A DNA stretch of 64,000 nt from positions 4,924,571-4,988,570 of the forward strand of contig CAIIXF020000011.1 in NCBI GenBank assembly GCA_903813345.2, in the 5' to 3' direction. The notes beneath the pieces were generated by a model. It was not told where the DNA came from. It saw only the letters and a list, made by a program, of their open reading frames with translations, and made no database searches. The stretch is from Owenia fusiformis (Eukaryota; Annelida; Polychaeta; Sabellida; Oweniidae). The position numbers and the translations under genes are program-made. Shown here piece after piece: positions 57,614-64,000 of the stretch (positions within the stretch are counted from its first letter, which is position 1; each line of letters starts with the position of its first letter).

Positions 57614-58360
57614 CTGAAATATAATAGCATGGTTATATGATCTCACGGTGATGACTTTGCGTGCACTTCCCTCTAGACTTACAGCAAACACGATACGTGC
57701 TGGGGGTTGGTCAGAAAACTGCAATATAATAGCATTGTTATATGATCTCACTGTGATGACTTTGAGTGCGCTTCCCTCTAGACTTACAGCAAACACAATA
57801 CGTGCTGGGGGTTGGTCAGAAAACTGAAATATAATAGCATGGTTATATGATCTCACTGTGATGACTTTGCGTGCGCTTCCCTCTAGACTTACAGCAAACA
57901 CAATACGTGCAGGAGGTTGGTCAGAAAACTGCAATATAATAGCATTGTTATATGATCTCACTGTGATGACTTTGAGTGCGCTTCCCTCTAGACTTACAGC
58001 AAACACAATACGTGCTGGGGGTTGGTCAGAAAACTGCAATATAATAGCATTGTTATATGATCTCACTGTGATGACTTTGAGTGCGCTTCCCTCTAGACTT
58101 ACAGCAAACACAATACGTGCTGGGGGTTGGTCAGAAAACTGAAATATAATAGCATGGTTATATGATCTCACTGTGATGACTTTGCGTGCGCTTCCCTCTA
58201 GACTTACAGCAAACACAATACGTGCAGGAGGTTGGTCAGAAAACTGAAATATAATAGTATGGTTACATTATCTCACGGTGATTACTTTGCGTGCGCTTCC
58301 CTCTAGACTCACAGCAAACACTATACGAGCTGGGGGTTGGTCAGAAAACTGCAATATAAT
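57614..58360 (-). repeat. 105-bp in-frame array of partial e8 exon copies
   Basis: Exon starts recur at 57718, 57823, 57928, 58033, 58138, 58243 and 58348, exactly 105 bp apart. Each unit holds the acceptor TTTCAG, about 84 bp of e8 coding sequence and 21 bp of intron-like sequence. The unit is 35 codons. It reads open in the e8 frame from 58243 through the real exon; only the outermost copy has an in-frame TAA. Most units also contain GCT|GTAAGT, a donor-like site. Confidence 0.92.
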
Positions 58361-58691
58361 AGCATTGTTATGGTTATGCACACTACATCCACAGAAAGAT
58401 GGCACTTATTTATCTTATAAACAGAAAAGATGAACCACAACTGCCATCGTTCTACAAACTTAGTGAGTCTGAGTTTCAAACTTAAAACAATTTTCTGACG
58501 TATATTCATAGATAGATGTGTTTTTCAAATGAACCGTAGGATATGAACTCTAAAGGTCATAAAGTACCTCTTCTAGCCTAAACGTGCTAATTTTCGCCTA
58601 ATTTAATTTTTGATCCTGGCCACTCCTCAATATGGATGGATGGATGGATGTTGACTTTACAAATACTAAATATGGGCAAAATTATTCTTAC

Positions 58692-58826
58692 CAGGCTAGA
58701 TGCTTCATTAATCTCAGGTCTGGCTTCACGGAAGAACACTCCTACTTTGTCTACAGAGATGGGAATGACCTTCTGCCAACCTTCAACCTTGACAACCACC
58801 TGATGGATCTTCAACTCATGTGTGTG
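58692..58826 (-). CDS. VPS13D: VPS13D exon e7
   Basis: Encodes HTHELKIHQVVVKVEGWQKV, then IPISVDKVGVFFREARPEINEASSL. The KVEGWxxVxPISVDKVGxFFR stretch is the strongly conserved start of the VPS13 C-terminal half. Acceptor TTTCAG, donor GTAAGA. Phase 0 at both ends. Confidence 0.93.
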
Positions 58827-58877
58827 CTGAAATCAAATTCAAATACATTTTCAAATTTGAGTCTATGACCTATAGTG

Positions 58878-59023
58878 TAATGCCTTGGTCACATTTGCTC
58901 TGATTTTCTCTACGGCACCCGGCCGATTAAGTATTTTGTTCAAAATTGAACATAATATTGAACAAAACACTCAATCGTGCGGGCGCCGGCCGATGGATCG
59001 GAGCAAATGTGACCAAGGCATTA
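58878..59023. mobile_element. Palindromic MITE TGCCTTGGTCACATTTGC, copy 1
   Basis: TAATGCCTTGGTCACATTTG at the left is inverted at the right (CAAATGTGACCAAGGCATTA). The inner arms CGGCCGAT...AGTATTTTGTTCAA and TTGAACAAAACACT continue the hairpin. Flanking TA suggests a TA target site. In intron 6. Confidence 0.88.
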
Positions 59024-59241
59024 AGGAATGGAGTTTAAGAGATTCATTGATCATTTTTGGTAATTGGAACCTCAAAAAGGTCCATTTGCTGTTGTCCTTT
59101 TTAATTCAGCCTAATGAATCATCTACATGTATATTAATTTAGAATGGTTAAGTGACAGATAGTCCTTTGATTCAATTAACTACACTCCTTTATGGACTAA
59201 CCCAATTAAGCTAACATAGGAGAAATCTAGATAATGCGAAC

Positions 59242-59748
59242 CAGTGTTGGCTATTTTGATAATAAACCAGTGGTGGCTATTTTGATAATAAACCAGTGGT
59301 GGCTATTTTGATAATAATCCAGTGGTGGCTATTTTGATAATAAACCAGTGGTGGCTATTTCGATAATAAACCAGTGGTGGCTATTTTGATAATAAACCCG
59401 TGGTGGCTATTTTGATAATAAACCAGTGGTGGCTATTTTGATAATAAACCAGTGGTGGCTATTTTGATATTAAACCAGTGGTGGTTATTTTGATAATAAA
59501 CCAGTGGTGGCTATTTTGATAATAATCCAGTGGTGGCTATTTTGATAATAAACCAGTGGTGGCTATTTTGATAATAAACCAGTGGTGGCTATTTTGATAA
59601 TAAACACGTGGTGGCTATTTTGATAATAAACCAGTGGTGGCTATTTTGATAATAAACCAGTGGTGGCTATTTTTATAATACACCAGTGGTGGCTATTTTG
59701 ATAATAAACCAGTGGTGGCTATTTTGATAATAAACCAGTGGTGGCAGT
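59242..59748. repeat. 26-bp minisatellite in intron 6
   Basis: About nineteen copies of AAACCAGTGGTGGCTATTTT followed by GATAAT, with few changes. Ends about 95 bp from the e6 donor. No exon sequence in the unit. Confidence 0.93.
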
Positions 59749-59841
59749 GGTTCTCAAGGAAAGCTAAAAGTTCTCAAAACTTTCAAACATGGAAATACCC
59801 TGTTTTGAAAATTGTTGAAATATCTTGAGATCTTGTCTAAC

Positions 59842-59965
59842 CTTATGCCTTAGTTTATCTTTTTCTTCCATTAGGAATGGGAGCTCATCTCCAGGCATAA
59901 TCTGTCTCCATTCTCCAATCTCTCTTGTGCTATCATCTACATGCATTCCTGGGCCAAATGCAAGC
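59842..59965 (-). CDS. VPS13D: VPS13D exon e6
   Basis: Encodes LAFGPGMHVDDSTREIGEWR, then QIMPGDELPFLMEEKDKLRHK. Acceptor CTTTAG, weak donor GTTAGA; using it joins in frame to HTHELKIHQ of e7, as expected for VPS13D. Two truncated copies of the acceptor and 5' part lie directly upstream (59966-60225). Confidence 0.9.
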
Positions 59966-60225
59966 CTAAAGAACATAATATAATATACTACAATTGCATT
60001 TAAATGGGAGCTCATCTCCAGGCATAATCTGTCTCCATTCTCCAATCTCTCTTGTGCTATCATCTACATGCATTCCTGGGCCAAATGCAAGCCTAAAGAA
60101 CATAATATAAACATTACAGTTCTATTTGAATGGCAGTTCATCTCCAGACACAATCTGCCTCCATTCTCCAATCTCTCTTGTGCTATCATCTACATGCATT
60201 CCTGGGCAAAATGCAAGCCTAAAGA
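59966..60225 (-). repeat. Two partial tandem copies of exon e6 (acceptor plus 5' part)
   Basis: Exon-like starts at 60092 and 60218 repeat the e6 acceptor (TTCTTTAG) and about 85 coding bases, with a period of 126-127 bp. Each copy stops at the DELP codons and runs into intron sequence without a donor. All three acceptors remain intact. See the exon-edge findings. Confidence 0.85.
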
Positions 60226-60508
60226 ACATAAAATAATACACTACAATTGCATTTAAATTGCAAAATGGACATTAATAGAGTACATTAATGGGGTTTCTAG
60301 CTGGTTCCATTATGATGTATCCTTTGGGTTAACTGTTAATTAAGATTCACCACATAAATATTTGAAAAATCTGACAACTGGTTTATGAGTTATTGCTTAA
60401 GACATATGAACAAATATACAAACAGACAAATAGACAGCTTCTCTATATACCTATTCAAAACCTTGATATTAATTTAATAGCGACAATTTAGTTTGCAAGT
60501 GAACATAC

Positions 60509-60625
60509 CTTGTAGGTGTTGTAGTGACTGTAGCAAACCACAATTTGCATCCTGTGTGATTCCGTAAAGCGAAGGGAACAAATGGGACACGACGTCTATA
60601 GCCTGCTAGGGTACCGTCACTGGAC
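60509..60625 (-). CDS. VPS13D: VPS13D exon e5
   Basis: Encodes SSDGTLAGYRRRVPFVPFAL then RNHTGCKLWFATVTTTP, the VPS13 signature in which the protein is described as having residual lipid-groove strands before the VAB domain. Acceptor TTGCAG, donor GTATGT. Phase 2 in, 2 out. Confidence 0.92.
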
Positions 60626-61262
60626 CTGCAATACCAAAAGAAATAAATGATTTGTTTTAATGTTTTTGTAGTCAGATTTGCATTCATACAATAAACATTG
60701 ACAAGGTCCTTAATTTATTCTTTTTCTAAGTAATTTTCATTCTCGTTAGTTTGTTTTGAAATTTCACTAATAATTTATCTAGCTTTTAATCTGCTTCCCT
60801 CCATCAATTCTTTGCAATATAACTTAAAGATTCTTACCAAGACCTCATTTTTCTGAGATTTACTTGTTTAACCATAAAGGAAATTTTCTTATATTTGATG
60901 ATATATTAAATCATGAACTTAGAATTCACCCATATTTGATGAATTAAGATATTACAATAAGATATTAGATTTTTTCTTAATATCACCTTATGGTGTTCTA
61001 GCGAATCAAAAACCACTAGTGCCACCTATTAATCCGTTCATAGTGAACACCTGTCTGTAGTGAACACCTGTCTGTAGTGAACACCAGTATGTAGTGAACA
61101 CCTGTCTCTAGTGAACACCCTTCCCAAGTTCCTTCCACATAAACTACTGACTTCTATATAAATCACCCTATCTGTAACAAACACCTAAATACTAAGTGAA
61201 CATACTTTTGTGGCTCCATAGGTGTTCACTGTATGCAGGTTTTACTGTATATTCCAACTTAC
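60626..61262. other. Intron 4
   Basis: TAGTGAACACCTGTCTG is repeated four times at 61037-61115. Otherwise AT-rich unique sequence. Confidence 0.6.
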
Positions 61263-61430
61263 GTGTTCTGGGAAGCATAGTAATCCTCGCTCCACATTTT
61301 TTTCGTGATGCCATACTGTTCAATCAGCTTACTGGTTATGTTGAGGTTCAACACATCAGCGGTCGTCACACGGATGGCAAGTTTACTATCCATGTTCAGG
61401 TCTTCTTTGTAAAGCCAGTCAAACTGGCAT
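61263..61430 (-). CDS. VPS13D: VPS13D exon e4
   Basis: Encodes CQFDWLYKEDLNMDSKLAIR followed by VTTADVLNLNIT, continuing the beta-rich module begun in e3. Acceptor TACAG, donor GTAAGT. Phase 2 in, 2 out. Confidence 0.9.
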
Positions 61431-61817
61431 CTGTACAAGTAATTTATATGAATTTTAAATTCATTGTTTGGTAATCATATTACTTTTTTCAAAACTATAA
61501 ATAGATAATGTTTTTCTGATGAGGGCCAGTAAAAAGAGATGATGCAAAAAGGACATTCAAATATGCTATCTTGTACTACTATTTCAAACAACATTCAGCA
61601 TTATTGGTTAAACTCAAACATCAAATTAATACAGAAATTGGAATTATTCTCTATTTTTTGATGAATCTAATGTTTCCCACTTCACTGAGAAGTTCTAATG
61701 TGCTATATGTCAACATAAAATGCATTTCAAAGCCAAAAAATGCTGGCCTTTATTGGCAGAACTCAGGCATTTAATTGATACATCAGTGACAAGTGTTTTC
61801 CTGGTGAATATCATTCC

Positions 61818-61963
61818 TAATGCCTTGGTCACATTTGCTCCAATTTTCACCACAGCACCCGGCCGATTGAGTATTTTGTTCAAAATTGAATGCAATATTG
61901 AACAAAACACTCAATCGGCCTGGCGCCTGCCGATGGATCGGAGCAATTCTGACCCAGGCATTA
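61818..61963. mobile_element. Palindromic MITE TGCCTTGGTCACATTTGC, copy 2
   Basis: Starts TAATGCCTTGGTCACATTTG and ends TTCTGACCCAGGCATTA with the same interior as copy 1. In intron 3. Confidence 0.87.
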
Positions 61964-62086
61964 CATAGAAGTTCTAAGATGAGATCTGTCTACAATAGAG
62001 GCTTTTCCATATATTGCCAGGCCCAATGTTGGCCTAAATTGGCACACAACATCATTTAAATCTAATTCTAAACATAGCATACTTAC

Positions 62087-62204
62087 CCCCATGTTTCAAT
62101 GAAAGGCTCCCAGCCAGACAGACTTCGATTATAATAATCTCCCGATAGCTTGATGTTTGCCTTGCCCTCCCAAAGTCCATGTAACTTCTGCAGGATATAA
62201 ATAT
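62087..62204 (-). CDS. VPS13D: VPS13D exon e3
   Basis: Encodes a segment with GKANIKLSGDYYNRSLSGWE and PFIETW, the recurring VPS13 motif (DYYNxxLxxWEPxIE) of the repeated beta-groove modules. Acceptor TTTCAG, donor GTAAGT. Phase 1 in, 2 out. Confidence 0.93.
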
Positions 62205-62436
62205 CTGAAAACATACACAAAAAATGGTAAGTTGTGTCTATTCAATACAACTATAGATAATTCTTCTATATAATGTATATTATATAATGCAGACCCATTT
62301 TCTTAATGCAGCTGTTTTAAAAAGGAGATCCAAAAGCTCTGGCCAACTTTTACCCCTTCTCCCATTCATCATTAAGCTCATGGACATACACTGGTAAATG
62401 TATATGGACTGTGTCCCAAAGAAATAATGTCCTTAC

Positions 62437-62518
62437 TTGTAAACGCCAGCTCAAGAAGGGGCACATCTGCATCCTTACAATCATCAATGACACAGAATGA
62501 CACACCACTGGCCTTCAA
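62437..62518 (-). CDS. VPS13D: VPS13D exon e2
   Basis: Encodes LKASGVSFCVIDDCKDADVP and then LLELAFTSK, the conserved strand with the IDDCKDxDVP motif found after the UBA in VPS13D. Acceptor TTCCAG, donor GTAAGG. Phase 0 in, phase 1 out. Confidence 0.92.
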
Positions 62519-62639
62519 CTGGAACAAAATATATAAGTACCATATGTTAATTGTTGCATGGGACCCATATATTGCAATTCTGCCCTCATCCCCAGGCATG
62601 GGGTTGGTATGAGCAAAGTAAAAATAATTTTGAAACCAA

Positions 62640-63014
62640 CTTATTTCTAAATTATGAGATTATAAAGAGTATTTTTCCATGAAAAAGTGCACCAATATCT
62701 GTATGATGGAACACCTCTTTGTAAGAAACACCTCTCTATATGGAACAGTTTTCAAAAGAAACCATCTATGTATGAGACACCTCCCAGGATGGAAAATATT
62801 CAAAAGATTAGAGAACCATCTATATATGAGACACCTCTCAAAATGGAAACTTGTTCAAAACATTAAGGAAACATCTATGTATGAGACACCTGTCTACAAG
62901 GAACAATTTTGGTCAAGGAAACATCTATGTATGAGAGACCTGTCTACAAGGAACAATTTTGGTCAGTGGTGAGGTTGTTCCAAATACTCAAGTTTTACTC
63001 AACACATATTGTAC
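62640..63014. other. Intron 1 with short repeats
   Basis: ATGTATGAGACACCT and GGAAACATCTATGTATGAGA motifs recur six to seven times at 62690-62965. Nothing coding. Confidence 0.6.
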
Positions 63015-63211
63015 CTCAATGCCTGATATCTGTATTCCATCCTGCTTTTCCTCCAATGGGGCTTCATTGCTAGGGGTTGGCACTTGAACAGGGGTGGCAT
63101 GCTCAGTTAACCAAACAGCTGCATCACTTGTGACTCCCACACAGACATCCAAGGCTTTTCCAACATCCTCCCTACTGAATCCCAGCTCTTCCAGTCGTTT
63201 TACATCTCCCA
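63015..63211 (-). CDS. VPS13D: VPS13D exon e1: UBA domain
   Basis: Encodes GDVKRLEELGFSREDVGKAL and continues to AAVWLTEHA, a typical UBA fold of about 45 residues, then an acidic linker and QISGIE. In VPS13D the UBA binds ubiquitin chains. Acceptor TTCAG precedes TGGGAGAT; the first two bases complete a codon from an exon outside the window. It ends GAG before GTACAA, phase 0. Confidence 0.92.
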
Positions 63212-63239
63212 CTGAACAAAATATATGAAGTAAATAACT

Positions 63240-64000
63240 AGAAAACGGCAACTCCGCGGAGTAGCAAATCCCAACGAACAAAATATCAATTACCGAATTT
63301 CAATCAATTATACTCATTACTTTGGTTGAAAATGAAAAAATTAGATTTTATAATTGCGAATTCCTGCAAAGCAGCCATTTTGAATTTTCTGAGGTACAAA
63401 TCTGAAAAATAATACCATAATTGTGATCTACTCCAAAATTCCTTCAATTTGAGTATAATATAGCCATACTTTGAAGGGATCGAAAAATTATTGCGAAATC
63501 GTACATTAGACGGCCATTTTGAATTTTATGAGGCTCGAATCAGAAAAAAGATACAATATTTGCAATCTACTCTTAATTGCCTTTCATTTGAGTATAATAA
63601 AGCTATACTTCAGAAAGATCTAAAAATTAGCGAAAATTTCTGTTTTCCTGTCATGGCCCCTGGGGGTCAGGATGAAAAACACGGAATATATGTGAAATAG
63701 ATAAATGTTGTGAGTACACTATTAATATTAATTACTTTGGTTTAGAATGAAAAGTTTATGATTTTTGCAAAAAAGTCCCGTCATTTTTAAAGTGGCGGCC
63801 ATCTTGAAAAATGTTTTTTTGCGTAAAACTATTCACCAATATACATCTTTCCACTAAATATGAAGAAAATCTGTCAACTAGTATTTGAGTTATCTTCCGG
63901 ACAGACAGACGGACGGACTGAAGGACTGACGGACGGACTGAAGGACTGACGGACAGACGGACGGAGGGCTTCACTATATCCCTAACGAACTTCGTTCGTT
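63240..64000. mobile_element. Satellite-cored element running off the right edge
   Basis: Begins 30-35 bp upstream of the e1 acceptor. Two to three diverged units of about 170-230 bp (GGCCATTTTGAATTTTNTGAGG; CTTTGGTTNARAATGAAAA), then a GGAC/GACT/GACA run at 63899-63966. The right end reaches the window edge (AACGAACTTCGTTCGTT). Same plan as 28968-30659. Confidence 0.6.

Larger units (their letters stand above)
3503..63211 (-). other. VPS13D: VPS13D gene, 3' part: 29 coding exons to the stop codon
   Basis: VPS13D is a bridge-like lipid-transfer protein acting at ER contacts with mitochondria and peroxisomes. Twenty-nine minus-strand exons (e1 to e29 here) total 5,000 coding bases. Every junction is GT-AG and every phase carries over, which is strong support for one gene. 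The visible order is UBA domain (e1), beta-rich central region (e2-e8), VAB/SHR-BD domain (about e9-e16), linker and beta region (e17-e21), ATG2-C/DH-like amphipathic region (e22-e26) and PH-like tail (e27-e29). Among VPS13 paralogues only VPS13D is known to carry a UBA. The N-terminal chorein part and promoter are outside the window. Introns are loaded with transposons. The largest (6929-28457) contains two UGT genes on the other strand. Confidence 0.93.

Noticed and set aside
57458-58216. A stand-alone 252-residue repeat protein
   Set aside because: The frame is the tandem e8 array plus the real exon; it has no start context of its own and sits between VPS13D splice sites.

Overview
The window looks like nuclear DNA of a marine invertebrate, most likely a lophotrochozoan and plausibly a bivalve mollusc. 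The reasons are AT-rich repeat-dense introns with GT-AG splice sites, a large animal gene, CR1/Jockey-type LINEs, and many elements with internal tandem cores next to GGAC/GACA tetranucleotide runs, an architecture known from bivalve genomes. The species assignment is an inference.

The backbone is one gene on the minus strand. Twenty-nine consecutive coding exons from 63211 down to a stop codon at 3503 join in phase into about 1,665 residues: the C-terminal part of VPS13D, the bridge-like lipid-transfer protein of ER, mitochondrion and peroxisome contacts. The first exon carries the UBA domain that marks VPS13D among VPS13 paralogues. Then come the beta-rich central region, the VAB (SHR-BD) domain at 47.0-40.9 kb, the ATG2-C/DH-like region at 32-6.2 kb, and the C-terminal PH-like domain at 4.5-3.5 kb. 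The N-terminal chorein half lies beyond the right edge.

The 21.5-kb intron at 6.9-28.5 kb is a nest. It holds two intronless UDP-glycosyltransferase genes on the opposite strand (10935-12521 and 22204-23790). They sit in a tandem segmental duplication that starts near 10.24 kb and 16.76 kb. A full-length LINE with a poly(A) tail and a 12-bp target duplication sits upstream of the second UGT. Two MITEs with 5-bp target duplications sit downstream of it. A tandem array rich in AGGTCA half-sites lies between the two genes.

The most unusual signal is a repeated relation between tandem arrays and VPS13D exon edges. At four exons (e6, e8, e20, e27) the splice acceptor plus the 5' part of the exon has been copied in tandem just upstream of the real exon: 2, 7, 3 and 10 extra copies. 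The e27 donor and the e29 stop codon also lie inside minisatellites related to the coding sequence. The e8 array has an exact 105-bp period and stays open in frame through seven units, so it could lengthen the protein.

The remaining introns hold a broken LINE (50.3-52.1 kb), foldback-like elements, palindromic MITEs, satellite-cored elements (28.97-30.66 kb, 37.14-39.46 kb, 63.25 kb to the edge), simple minisatellites, one tRNA-like pol III head and one unassigned exon-like ORF near 54.5 kb. There is no rRNA, CRISPR array or bacterial-style operon.
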